Source of the DNA: Siderastrea radians
Taxonomy: Eukaryota > Cnidaria > Anthozoa > Scleractinia > Rhizangiidae
DNA: 64,000 bases
Direction: 5' to 3'
Assembly (NCBI GenBank): GCA_964017195.1
Contig: OZ024897.1
Span: 10,945,451-11,009,450, forward strand
Positions within the stretch are counted from its first letter, which is position 1, and each line of letters starts with the position of its first letter. Positions 35,639 through 46,160 of the stretch are shown piece after piece. The translations under genes and the position numbers were made by a program. Below the pieces are notes generated by a model. That model had not been told where the DNA came from. It did no database searches and saw only the letters and a list, made by a program, of their open reading frames with translations.

Positions 35639-38600
35639 TTATTATATTTTTTATTCTATTATTATTATTATTATTATACTTACTATTAAATTATTATTAT
35701 TATTCATTTTAACAACCTTGTAAATTTTTAGCACACATGATTTAAATTTATAATTTAATACAGCATAATAATAGGTAATTGCTTTGTAAATTGCCATTGG
35801 ACAGTAATGGAAATGGTGCTATATAAATAAAGTATCATTATTATTGTTATTATTATTATTATTATTAAAAGTATATTGTTGTTAGATATCACACAAACTG
35901 AAAACACCCTTACCTCTTTCTGTTTTTTTGCTTCATCTTTTAGCTCTTTTTCATAAACCTTCATTAACTTCTGCTCCATTCTAACTTGCTGCTTTTTACT
36001 CCAGGATGTGTGTAAGGGTTGAACACCAATAACTGCAGACTTCCTACAACAGATCATTATAGGAACAAGAATGAACAAACGTTCAAAATTTTTCGGCTGC
36101 CTCCAAGCAAACAATAATAATATTATTGTTTGGCTAATCACAATCTAATCAGTGTAGCTTCAGATAGACATTTAAGAATAAAAATAAGTGAAATTATACA
36201 ACATTTCGATATGATCTTGATATAATTTTCAAGTGAAGAAAAAAAAATTCATTACGATGATATATACCAAAACAGTGTCAAATAGTTTCATGCATGTGAA
36301 TAAATAAACAATGATAATTAAATGTTAATTACAAGTGACAACACACAGTAAGAATGCCTGCACATTAGGCTATTCAATAGCTTCTCTGTCAAATAAACAG
36401 TGACTGCAATGCAATGTATCACACTGTCTTATTAATGACCTCTTTTTTGAGCGATCCCATCCCTAATTAATTTGGTCTTGATCTGAGCAAGAATGTACAC
36501 AGTGACTTTTCGGAATTTTTACAGAAAAACTTGCAGGGCTTAACTTGAGACTAATGCTAGTGAAGTAGCCGAAGACTAGTAAAAACGCAGGTGTGACCAG
36601 TAGATGTTGCATTTTTATTAACCATTTTGGCTACTAAAAACAGGAACAGAATCAATTTCAAATCCAGCTACAGACATCTGTCCATCAACAAAGTTGCTGT
36701 GATCGAATTTACATTTATTTCCGCATTTTTCAAACCCTCTTTTGGTCTAAATTTGCCACTGACACCACTTTTCAGCTTCCCCTGTAATTGATACCCTATT
36801 CTAGACCAAAACTCTCTAATTTCTATACCCTATTCCAGACTAAACTGCTTGAAAACCATACCCTTCACAGCAACACATACCGGTACCTATATAGGTTATA
36901 ATTATATGGGAGTAACCCCCCCCCCCCTAGGGAAGGTGAGAAGCAGGATTCCCAAGATACATAGATAGTTAGTTCGTTAACCCCCAGCATTTCTGTTACG
37001 ATTCCCTAACATGGCATCCATTTGTACAACTGGATAGGGAGAGACAATGTGGAGTTAAGTTTCTGGAGAAAGGAAACAACATGATACAGTGCAGAGACCA
37101 AGCCTCAAACCACCGACCCTTTGATCTCCTGATGGAAAGTGCCGTCATAAGAACTGTGTAATGACTACTATGTTACTGCCCCTCTACTCAATCAATAAAC
37201 AATTGAGTGCAGGAGCCGTATTGTAGTAGTCATACATGTACACGTATATGTAGTGTCCGACCCAGGAGCACGATACATGATCAAAGGAAGACTCCAACCT
37301 CTACTAGTTAGATAAGATAACTGTAATTAGAAACAATTATTACTAAGCGAGTCCACTCGCAGGCTAGGTAGAGATAGACTGTGGAGTAAACTTCCTTGTT
37401 TAAAGAAACAACACAATACAATGTAGAGACCAAGGCTTCAACCACCAACCCTTTCATCTCCTCAAGGAAAGTCCAATTGAAAGAAATGTGTAATGACTAC
37501 TATGTTACCGCGCCTCTACTCAATCACTAAACAATTGAGTGCAGGAGCCGTCTTGTAGTAGTCATACATGTATACGTATATGTCGTGTCCGACCCAGGAG
37601 TACGATACATGATCAAAGGAAGACTTCAACCTCTACTAGTTAGATGAGATAACCGTAATTATAAACAATTACTATAAGTGAGCCTACTAGCAGGCTAGGT
37701 AGAGATAGACTGTGGAGTAAACTTTCTTGTTTAAAGAAACAACACAATACAATGCAGAGACCAAGCCTCAAACCACCAACCCTTTGATCTCCTCAAGGAA
37801 AGTCCAATTGAAAGAACTGTGTAATGACTACTATGTTACTGCGCCTCTACTCAATCAATAAAAAATTGAGTGCAGGAGCCATATTATAGCAGTCATACAT
37901 GTATACGTATCCATAGTATCCCACCCAAGAGCACGATACATGATTAAAGACAGACTTCAATCTCTACTAATTACATGAGATAGCTATAATTAATAAATTA
38001 CATAGAGGATATTACACAGCAGCATGAAGATATGAATTTTATTTTTGAGTGGTAAAAACAATACTTTATGAAAAAGCGCAGTGAGTAAAATATTGTTTTT
38101 CACCACAAGAAAATAAAATTCATATCTTCAAGCTGCCTTTTGATTTTCTTTTTATTATATAGACAAGAGTATTTTTGCACAAACAGCAGCGTAAAAGCGG
38201 GAAATGACGTCATCAATATCCTCACTAGTGAGGATATGGCAAATACACCACTTGAGTCCCAGATGTAGTTTTGTATGATTTTTATGAGTGGTCTATTTTC
38301 CACTAAAACACTCTAACTTGTCTATAGAATAAAAATAATTATAATTACTTTCTCATAATGGAAAGTCCAAATGAAAATCCTATGAGATGACCTCTACATG
38401 TACAACTAGGCCTGGAGGTGACCTTATATTTCCAGAAAAAGGTAGGCTTGATTTCCAGCACTCTATTGGTTCCAGTCTCTTTCCTCCCTGATGAGAGAGT
38501 GGTTTTGAGCATGAGCTCATTTCCCTCCACATAGCTGGAAATCGTGCCTAGAAATGGGTGGCCATTTTGGAAAGTGGATAACTTATATATTGTATTAAAC

Positions 38601-40868
38601 CATAAATTAATCAAAGGAGAGGAACTCAAGACACCCATCTCAAGTAAATAAAAGTCAGGATAACACCTTACAGTCAGAGTAATTAGCTGTTTAATAGAAA
38701 TGATGTAACTCTAGGGGATTGTATCTTTTAATAAAAAAAAACTCTCAACAACAGTACATGTACAGGAACAAGCATGATGAAAAAGCAAAATTTGCACTTT
38801 TTTAAAATGGATTTATTGATGTCCCTAAAATTTATGGATTTTTTGAATCTTGCTTAATTAGTTATTTTAGCACCTCTTGTGTGTTAGTGTTTTCTTTGTT
38901 TGATGTAACATGATAAATTATGTTAATAGATGTAATGTTTTCATGTGAATTAAAAAAAAAAGATATATGGACTAGCTTGAATTTAAAAACAACTTTAAAA
39001 ACAAAACATTTGCTGGAAAGCAGGGTTCTTTCCTGTCCCCTCTTCCTTTTCTTCTATGTAGATTTGCCTCATCAAGATCAACTGGCTGCCATACATGGTC
39101 TATCATTTTTTTATGAACAACTAAAAAAATTAAGTATTCAAAGCAGAGCATGACCTTGACCCTCATAAAGCCATGATCAACATCTGTCAGAACATTTTGT
39201 ACACAATAGGAACTATTGTTGTTCTGTAGAATGCAAATATGTGACCGTGGATTCTGTAGCTCAGCCAAGAATTCACTTGATTAATTCAATTATTCCAAAA
39301 ATTCAGTTATTTAAAAAGAACTTAGGTACTGACAAAACTGTTCTTTTTTTTTCATCCAGTCAAACATTCATCAAATAGAAAAATTAGACATTCAGGAATT
39401 CAAAAATTTCATTAATTAATTTAGGATGTCTGAGTAATGACCACAAGAATTCCATATTGGTGATGGCACTTCTCAAATCTGCGCAATGTATTTGAATGGT
39501 AAAAATAAATTTAACCTGTGATCAGGCATCCTTTTTTATGCTTTATTTTGCCTGATCATGGATTAAAACAAATTTGAAACAATCAACTCAGGACCAATCT
39601 ATAGCACTGTTATGATCTGGGCAGTAGTACAAGTATGTCATCAAAAACGAATTTTTGGAGGAATATTTTCTGACCCTAGACCTGGTTGAATAAAATGTAA
39701 ACCACCAGGTCCTAGGGTAGCAGAGGTTTTTCTCGGATGCATTTGTGGAGTTTTAAGCTAAAGGAAGATCATTAAGTATGACAAACACCAAAAGTATATT
39801 AAAAATAGTCTCTGGATTGCAACAAAGGACTGTATAAAATCACCAATCATCTTACATTTGTTTTATGCACTCAGGCAGGAAAATTGTAATTAGCTAAAAC
39901 AGGCTTCACTCTATGTTCCTTAGTAAAAACTAATCAATGAAGACTTTCTCAAAGTCTGTTTTTGGTTACAAAGGATATTATCAGAAAAGACAAACAGCCC
40001 CCTGTAAATGCTGATTCCTCTCCAAATGACCAACACTGTCTTTTGATGGTTTATTTTGTTTAGAGTTAATCATCCGTTTTGATTATTCTGACTATTTTCT
40101 GTGGTCCCATGATCCTAGCAACTCTTGGTCGAGCCGTGGGAGATAATGCCCACACCGTACCACGGCTTGCATCATCAAGTCAACTCGCACAACATTAAAA
40201 AACCTTTTCCTGTGGTAAAAACAAGTTTCCTCGCCAAGTTTTCCAGGGTATGGCCTCTTATTTCCCACAATTTTCATCAACTAGCTATCAAAATAAGTTG
40301 CAGACTCTCCGCGGACTCCACAACATTTTGACAGCTAGATGATGCAAATTGTGGGAAATAAGAAGTTATACCATGGAAAACTGGAGGAAATTTGTTAACT
40401 TGACAATCTGTGGATTAAATTTTAATTCAAATAAGCAGCCTTGCAGCATTCAAACACAGGCTTACCATCCTCTGTTTGTGTTGCGGACCTGTGAGACCTG
40501 TGCTAGCTGAATATTAATGGCCGCTTCGGTTGTGTACAAAGGATTTTGTGAATACGATAATTAAGGCTTTTTGAACGGATGAAAGTCAAATAAAAACGCT
40601 TAGAAACATGAACACTGTGTTAATGTATGTTATTATGTAATTGGTTTGTCGATTTAAAGGTCCGGGAGGCGGTTTTAGAAACTTGAAATTTGACCTACTC
40701 AATAAATGTATATATACTCACAAGGCATGCAGCTTCAAGAACCTCAAATTTCTGCCCGGCTTGCGATTTCATCAAAATTAATACACTTAACCTTGTGCCT
40801 TTCACAAAAGAATCCCGGTTTCCGAAAGAACAGTCTTTGTAGTTTGATTCTGCCTGATTTTGACTCAT
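28713..40868 (-). CDS. CCDC86: CCDC86 (cyclon-like nuclear coiled-coil protein), five exons, about 146 residues
   Basis: Exons in translation order: 40868-40722, 40488-40466 (acceptor could also be at 40497 or 40506), 36043-35914, 34440-34366, 28778-28713. All junctions are GT-AG and phases join (the second junction makes the Trp of RGWK). The last three exons match the conserved CCDC86 C-terminal region: PLHTSWSKKQ corresponds to PLRTSWQRK, ENEKKSQVVQV to ENERKAEVVQV, and the final KRMKKKQLRKIE block to KRAKKKQLRSIE. The protein is very basic, as expected for this nucleolar/perichromosomal family. It is much shorter than human CCDC86 (360 residues), lacking the long disordered N-terminal part. 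The first two exons are inferred from phase and splice signals only; the start codon is uncertain. Confidence 0.8.
29426..29498 (+). other. tRNA-like sequence (pseudo-tRNA or SINE head)
   Basis: 73 bases with tRNA proportions: acceptor GGCCTCG/CGGGGTC pairing with two G-T pairs, a D arm GCTC..GAGT with a good A box (TAGCTCAGTTGG), and an intact T arm GTGGG-TTCAAAT-CCCGC (B box). The anticodon stem does not pair, so it is unlikely to be a working tRNA. A working polymerase III promoter is still plausible. Confidence 0.55.
31580..31894 (-). CDS. small basic protein of a cnidarian repeat-associated family, fragment
   Basis: 104-residue open frame containing VGHVP, then a hydrophobic stretch, HGGQI, VTGKRRNKG and LEIPATYTFG. 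I recall this arrangement (GHVP ... F..GG.I ... VTGKR ... LEIP) from many uncharacterised cnidarian proteins found near transposable elements; no biochemical role is known to me. The frame is open upstream of the first ATG into a VFGLSF sequence, so the N terminus is probably lost. It lies antisense to the transposase fragment within the same Tigger element. Confidence 0.45.
   Translation of the reverse strand: MFGLSFPYYRKRKQVIVGHVPLTLSRIFHLFLKHGGQISVKVTGKRRNKGIGLEIPATYTFGHKKESKILKLRELFFKMTRRIKRHRKLKAVDRRVTDYCTRLL
32212..32682 (+). pseudogene. Tigger/pogo transposase C-terminal fragment with PCNA-binding box
   Basis: 156-residue frame. It is acidic (DSDDDD, EEGGE) and ends RQTKLEEFFN just before the stop. 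QTKLEEFF fits the PCNA-interacting consensus QxxLxxFF, a feature described for pogo transposase. The helix-turn-helix DNA-binding domain and DDE catalytic core expected upstream in a full-length transposase of ~500-600 residues are absent. The sequence shows no internal stops, so it may still be translated. Confidence 0.65.
35442..35880 (+). mobile_element. 3' end of a CR1/L2-like non-LTR retrotransposon with (TTA)n tail
   Basis: A 43-codon frame from 35442 to the TGA at 35571-35573 reads SRAFSSAAPALWNELPKKI and continues to KTYLFKRAFNL, the usual C-terminal end of reverse-transcriptase ORFs of this group. Downstream are TTATTATTA microsatellite runs and ATGGTGCTATATAAATAAAG, typical of such 3' tails. 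It is 5' truncated and lies in the CCDC86 intron. Confidence 0.75.
36985..37995. repeat. three tandem copies of a ~331-bp satellite
   Basis: The phrase TAATGACTACTATGTTAC occurs at about 37159, 37491 and 37822, and the whole unit repeats at that spacing with about 5-10% differences. Landmarks include CAATTGAGTGCAGGAGCC and CGATACATGAT. The array lies in the CCDC86 intron. Confidence 0.88.
37990..38330. repeat. dispersed AT-rich element, copy 2, with internal inverted repeat
   Basis: Second copy of the element at 20935-21175. It additionally contains an internal palindrome: GAAGATATGAATTTTATTTT is followed about 70 bp later by its inverse AAAATAAAATTCATATCTTC. Confidence 0.75.
38331..40460. 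other. CCDC86 intron, no recognisable feature
   Basis: AT-rich sequence without a convincing exon. I looked for an additional CCDC86 exon here and found none. Confidence 0.5.
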
Positions 40869-41295
40869 TCGAGTCAGCAAACCGACACTTAAAATCCAGC
40901 ACAAACTTTCAAATCTGATGGAAAATTTGTTTCTGCCTATGATCTGCACAAGTTGCCTACTCAAAGGCATCTCAGGAATGCAGTTTTCGATGCAAATTTG
41001 AGTCCCAAACAGCCTGTTTAATTTGGCACACGCTCGTGCTGCCACGCATCGCAGCGCAACAATATGGTGATAAAAATAAATTAAAATGGTGAAATAAATT
41101 TTACTATTTCCTACAATTTGCACGTGTTTCTCGTTAACACAGTGTTCATGTTTCTAAGCGTTTTTATTTGACCTTCATCCGTTCAAAAAGCCTTAGTTAT
41201 CGTATTCACAAAATCCTTTGTACACAACCGAAGCGGCCACAAGTCTCACAGGTCCGCAACACAAACAGAGGATGGTAAGCCTGTGATTCAAATTT
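40457..41295. repeat. inverted duplication (~170-bp arms) flanking the first CCDC86 exon
   Basis: The segment 40457-40632 is the reverse complement of about 41127-41295 apart from a ~20-bp indel and a few substitutions. The arms contain CCDC86 exon 2 with its splice sites (CACAG, then GTCCGCAACACAAACAGAGG and ATG|GTAAG). The right-hand copy therefore presents the same exon on the plus strand, upstream of FHIT. Confidence 0.85.
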
Positions 41296-41735
41296 GACAG
41301 TTTTCAATATCCAGTTTTGATTGTAAATCATCGCATCAAGGTTAGTTGCAATGGTAACTTAAAAGTTATTATCTTTTCATTAAATTGAGGTACAACTAAC
41401 GTCATGGAAACAAAATCTTCTTGGGCTATTTGGTTCCACGTGCCTCCAGGTTCAGCGCGACATTAGAGGTTTGCGATTTCCTTCTAAACTATGGAGCGGA
41501 TGCGCCAATTTTACCTTAAAAGAAAAGCTCGTATCGACAGAAATTACCTTTTCTTTTCGCTTTTCCACACCCTTCCGGATTTGGGTCTTCCTCGGGGAAT
41601 AATTTTAGATTTTTCGCGGACGTCTTGTGCTGTGGTGGCCGCCATGTTGTTTGTTGTTTCTACTGAGCCCGCATTCCAAGTAGCGGAGATTCACCAAAAG
41701 TTACGTCATTTGCCGGTTAATTGCCATAATTCAAG
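40869..41735. promoter_or_regulatory. divergent CCDC86/FHIT promoter region
   Basis: The predicted starts of CCDC86 (40868, minus) and FHIT (41736, plus) are 867 bp apart and diverge. The FHIT side has TTACGTCA (41701-41708, CRE-like) and CAAGATGGCGTCC overlapping the FHIT start codon (YY1-type). The right arm of the inverted duplication lies in the middle and could supply a non-coding first exon for FHIT. Confidence 0.55.
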
Positions 41736-42203
41736 ATGGCGTCCACGAGTTTCAATTTTGGTCGAATCCTTCTTCAGCCTTCCGTGGTATTTTTTCGCTC
41801 TAAATTGTCTTTTGGATTTGTAAATAGAAAACCAGTTCTCCCAGGACACGTGCTTGTCTCTCCTGTTCGCGTTGTGAAGAGATTTTGCGAACTAACAGAG
41901 GAAGAAGTAGCAGACTTGTTTACGAGTACGCAGAAAATTGCACGCGTGCTCGAGAAGGCCTACGGCGTCAGTTCTCTTTCTATTGCGATCCAGGATGGAC
42001 CTGATGCGGGACAGACAGTCGATCATGTTCACGTCCACGTGTTGCCAAGGAAAAAAGGAGATTTTGAACGCAATGATGATATTTACAAGGCACTAGCAGA
42101 ACACGACAAAGAGCAAATGTCGGAAGACGGTCCAACGAATAAGGGATTTAGAAGTGAGGAGGACATGGCGAAAGAAGCATCCTATCTTGCTAGTTTATTC
42201 TGA
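41736..42203 (+). CDS. FHIT: FHIT, bis(5'-adenosyl)-triphosphatase, intronless
   Basis: 155-residue histidine-triad hydrolase that cleaves Ap3A-type dinucleosides to AMP and ADP; a tumour suppressor in mammals. The HIT motif HVHVHVLP is at residues 97-104, with the middle His99 as the nucleophile. FNFGRILLQPSVVF and VNRKPVLPGHVLV match the FHIT N terminus; Tyr117 corresponds to the phosphorylated Tyr114 of human FHIT. The RSEEDMAKEA C-terminal segment is also conserved. Human FHIT is 147 residues. The ATG lies in AAGATGG, a good context. The whole frame is one exon with no stops. The neighbouring CCDC86 diverges. Confidence 0.97.
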   Translation: MASTSFNFGRILLQPSVVFFRSKLSFGFVNRKPVLPGHVLVSPVRVVKRFCELTEEEVADLFTSTQKIARVLEKAYGVSSLSIAIQDGPDAGQTVDHVHVHVLPRKKGDFERNDDIYKALAEHDKEQMSEDGPTNKGFRSEEDMAKEASYLASLF

Positions 42204-43391
42204 TTCTGTTTAAGCAATATTAAAATCAGAAGATCAGAAGATGTTTATCCCAGTGGGGATAAGAACAGGGTGGTGTCACATAACGGGGGGGGGGGGGGTG
42301 AAGGATGTTTTGGGGTGAACACTTTCCTCGTGAAAACGGGCACACTTGGAACCAGATCAGACTGTCGCTTACTCATCCCCAGTCATCTCTCTTTTGAGAG
42401 ACATGCATTGGAAGGGAGCACGGGCGACACGGGCTCCTATTGAACAAGAGAGACAACTGGGGACAAGTCAGAGTCAGTTGGTCCTAGAGGGTGCAGGGAC
42501 ACACCATACATGTGCATTTGAGATGTGTCTGTCTAAGAGAGAGAGAAAATTAAGGACTGAAGTATGGCAGGGACTCTATGGCAGGGGGGACACTTTGTGT
42601 GACTGTCTACCTTGAAGAGAGATGGCTGTATTGGAGAAAGATAAAGAAGGACTATAACACAGAAGACCAAGAATGTGTACATTGTACAGCAGTGTCCATC
42701 TATCAGAGAAAGAAAGTACAATCATGTAAAGTACAGAAGCATGTTAGAGAGTACCCTCCCACACAGTTGTTTTTAGGGGAGTTGTATTACCCCTCTCCCC
42801 TAAAAATGATTGCATGGGAGGCTAGTTAGAGACCAATACTATGTGTTTGTTGTGGATATGGGTGATATCAGAGAGGGATTCCCCAGAATGTCCATTACAG
42901 AGTGGGCCCTGTTAAATGACTATAAGGAATAGCTGAGACCTGCACAGTGTCCATTTTAGAGTCACCTTTAGGTTAGAGAAGTGTCTGCTCCAAGAGAGTT
43001 GTTACATTGTTGTTTTCTACGATTCTCGTTTAAAGGGGATTGGGAGGAGGTATCATTGAATTCTCCAAGTTCTTGTTTGTGGTCGTTTTGTTGAGGAAGG
43101 CTTATTTATTTTATCCATTTTGTATTAAATTTCACTGTTGTTCAGGATAGTGAGGTTACTGCAAGATGAAGACCTTTCATGGTCAATTCTTTAGTGTGGG
43201 GGATTAATACTTAATTTTTTTTAGGGGGGGAGGAGGGTGGGGGTATCAAGTAGTGGCTTGCTGAATAAATGTCTGATGCTAACCTCCTCTGCGGGCAACT
43301 CTAATGAAATGAACCAGATGTAATTGAGGGCATACATACCTCTGTTTCTTAAGGGTACTTTCAGTACTTAAAGGTGTGGCTGGTGTCTATG
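42204..43391. other. FHIT 3' flank and degenerate satellite
   Basis: Contains G runs (about 42286 and 43222) and a degenerate short tandem repeat at about 42510-43010, built on GTGTCCATTTTAGAGA-like phrases (GTGTCTGTCTAAGAGAG, GTGTCCATCTATCAGAG, TGTCCATTACAGAG). No gene is seen. An ATTAAA at 42219 could end FHIT transcripts but is very close to the stop codon. Confidence 0.5.
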
Positions 43392-43393
43392 TA

Positions 43394-43568
43394 CAATGCA
43401 ACCCCAATATAACGAACCCCTATATAATGAACACCCAGATACAACAAATGCTACTCTTCATCCCAGCAATAGTAAAATGCTTGAAAAAGAACCCTGATAT
43501 CCTGATATAACGAACCTCATTATAACGAACACGTTTTGCCAGTCCCTTGGCATATCGGGGTTCCATTG
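43394..43568. mobile_element. Tigger-type MITE, 175 bp
   Basis: Begins CAATGCAACCCCAATATAAC and ends with the inverse of CAATGGAACCCCGATATGCC, flanked by TA (43392-43393; 43569-43570). The interior repeats TATAACGAAC. It is related to the ends of the element at 31327-33091 but has diverged (AACGAA instead of AACGAT core). Confidence 0.85.
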
Positions 43569-43570
43569 TA

Positions 43571-45645
43571 ACACTCTCCATTTGCCATAAGTACCCCTAG
43601 AAGAGTTTTAAAAAGGGCTATGTCATTAATTAAAAAAAATGTTTAAAGACACGTCTGCATCAGTGAAATCTAACAACATTATCTTTTGACTTTGTGTTTT
43701 GGTGAAGAGTTTCCCTTTCTGTTGTAATAAACAAGTTTACAAACAAACGTTTCTATTGTAACGTTTTCTTTTCTACTTGAAATAACTAAAAAGCCGTTAA
43801 AAAACTTTTGGTGTACTGAGATGGGAAATTTAGCGGTGCAGTCATGTATGTATGTATGTATGTAGGGAAGAGTTCGGTTCGAAGCATTACCAACATCAGA
43901 TCACACTACTAGTACGAGTAGGACTTTCACATTTCAAACCAGCTACGTTTCTAAAGCTCTCTTTCTTCCCTGATTCTGACCGGTTGAGAAAAAGTTATTA
44001 TATATTGGAGTGACAGGGCCGTTTACGATGGTGATCATTAGTGAGATTTCAGGGCGATTTAAATTGATTGCAACTTTGCGGCAAAACGGGGCAGAGTGCC
44101 GCTCCAAATGTTAATTCGCAGAAGACTGTTGCGCGCCTAATAACGGCAACTCGCAAAGAAATATATGTAAAGCTGGTTGCCAGATTGAGCGGTTCACTCG
44201 AGAAAAAAAACTAATTGAAAACCTGGTTGCACACCAGCAAGTTTTCTCTGTCGATTTTCCTTAAAAAGTTTATTTGGTCGTGTATATTATGTGAACGAGC
44301 CGTCCTTACTTGTGAAAGAGATTAACAAGCTTCCTTGACAAGTTTTTCTTGGTGGCCGGCCTTTGACCACACCCAGAGCAACTTTTCTTCATACATTTTT
44401 AAGATTTTTCCCTGACAAAAGTGGCATGTCAATTACAAAGCAAGGGAACGTGTTAATGAACAGCTTGCCAAATTTTGCCGTATATGCAAGAAAATAAGTC
44501 TCTTTAACACATAACTTGTCCAGAAAAATGCAATGCTTCCTTGCACTAGCAAGTTGACTGTTGTTCAAAAAATGTTTGGCAAATGCAAGTCTTCTAAGGC
44601 GACTTTTCACTGAGTAAAAAGCTTGTTTTTGTTTGTTTGTTTGTTTTTTTTGTGTCTTACGCGTATACACGAGCAAATCATCCTCAAACTACTTATTCTG
44701 TTTTGCTCTTTCAAATCGTTTTATATTTGTGGCTAATTGGCCAAAAACAAGAAAATTAGGCAAGAGAAATTTCGAAATTTTTTTGGTGGGATACTGTTCC
44801 TTCGACAAACTGGCTACACTTTGTGCAACAAGGACACACTTGCGCTTGTTTCGGTTTTTCTCTATCATTCTACTTCTGAAGTCAGTTTGCGCGCCAAATT
44901 GCGCGCAGCAATTTCTGAGTAGGACATATGGTAAAAATTTCAGAAACTGCAAGTTGTGCGCAATGCTGCACATGTGTTAGCGGTCGTTTTTTTCAAGGGG
45001 CGCAAGACAACTGTTCCTCTTTGTTCCCGGGTTCACGCCCTAGACTTTCTAACAGTGTCGTAGAACGTATTAGATTTAAATTACAATTGAAAGTCTATGC
45101 TTGCGCACAAGTAAGACTGTGACGCAGTTACAATAATACTGTCTTAAGAAAAATTTCCAAAACAAGCCTTTATTAATGTCTCAGCTATAATAAAGTACAG
45201 GAGCAATCTAATTCTTATCTTTACAAAGAACACCGCCACTGGCCAATCAAAAACACACTCAAACAACTAACTTACGGTGGAATAAGTAACTACAGTCCTT
45301 TTAGAACGGTTGTTGCATTATAAATCTGCGTTTTCAAGAAAGTTCAACCTGTAAGAGTAATACTGTTCCTTTGAGAAAACACATCTTTTAATAGAGCTAT
45401 CGTAAAACTACTGCAAAAATTAATGTGTATTGTTACGCAACTGAAACGCAAAATATCAAATAAAAGTTGGCTAGGCTTGGCATGGTTTTTCTGAAAAAAA
45501 AACTACTATGATAACAACAACAACAACAAAAACGAACAAACAAACAAGACAGGTGAATTAGAAATGATGTCAATAAGTATTAATGAAGAAACATTCACCT
45601 TCCAGTTGCCTTCCTTGGCTCACGAACCTCTGTAGTTATATTAGT
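43571..45645. other. intergenic, no gene recognised
   Basis: Holds a short GTAT tetranucleotide run (43846-43864) and AAC-rich runs near 45515-45545. Several overlapping frames at 44389-45122 exist on both strands, but none resembles a protein. I assign no function. Confidence 0.45.
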
Positions 45646-45648
45646 TGG

Positions 45649-45782
45649 AGGCAACGTGGCCGAATTGTTAGAGCGCTGGAGTGGTTAGGGCTCCGGAGGT
45701 GCTGGGTTCAAGTCCCGTTCTGTGTACTAGCTGGAGTTGTTCTCGGTAGACCCGAGTTCAACTCCTCGGCTACACTTGCAAC
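45649..45782 (+). mobile_element. tRNA-derived SINE (Leu/Ser-like head)
   Basis: GGCAACGTGGCCGAATTG with TTAGAGCGCTGG resembles the 5' half of a class II tRNA, and GGGTTCAAGTCCCG is a good B box. It is followed by a body with GTTCTCGGTAGACCCGAGTT and CTCCTCGGCTACACTTG, which I recall from coral SINEs. The acceptor stem is incomplete, so it is a SINE rather than a tRNA gene. Confidence 0.65.
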
Positions 45783-46160
45783 TTAACTATATGATGTTCA
45801 TAAGTCGGTGAAGTATGTAACTGTCCGGGTGAGTGTAGTCCTGAGAAGGACTGACTGTTTGTGATGACATTGACTGACATTTCGACACTGAGCGAAGTCA
45901 TCATCAGAGTCAAGTGAATTGTGAATCGTCAGTAGATGTTAAAAGTATCCAGTTGTTGTCCTGATTGGTCGACGAAGTCACGGTGTTATTGGTCGTCTGT
46001 CAGTTAAGCCGTAATGTTATTGGCTGTGAAGACTGTAAAACGCGATTGGCACGTTTTGACCCGTCTTTTGTTAGTCACATGTCCGTTGGTCTATCTTTAG
46101 TAAAATTAGTCGGTTTGCCTATTGTTTGTCCGTCTTGTTGTTGTCGTCAATAAGTCGTTT
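45783..46160 (-). mobile_element. Penelope-like or related retroelement fragment
   Basis: Contains GACATTTCGACACTGAGCG and AGTCATCATCAGAGTCAAG, which I recall from terminal regions of cnidarian Penelope-like elements, followed by a GATTGGTCGACGAAGTCAC/ATTGGTCGTCTGTCAGTTAAG region. Read on the minus strand, 45907-45880 forms CTGATGA, a GAC/GTC stem and GAAA. No reverse transcriptase is visible. Confidence 0.4.

Noticed and set aside
38972..39268. Lysine/arginine-containing minus frame as a CCDC86 exon
   Set aside because: No match to the conserved CCDC86 core, and no phase-compatible splice sites were found.
40722..40868. Alternative frame of CCDC86 exon 1 reading SKSGRIKLQR, resembling the KPKSGRVWK motif of vertebrate CCDC86
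   Set aside because: Only three residues match, and the only donor in that frame (CACAAG|GTTAAG) is weaker and lacks an upstream ATG.
44389..45122. Overlapping plus and minus frames as a gene
   Set aside because: Frames exist on both strands simultaneously with no homology; likely chance in compositionally biased DNA.
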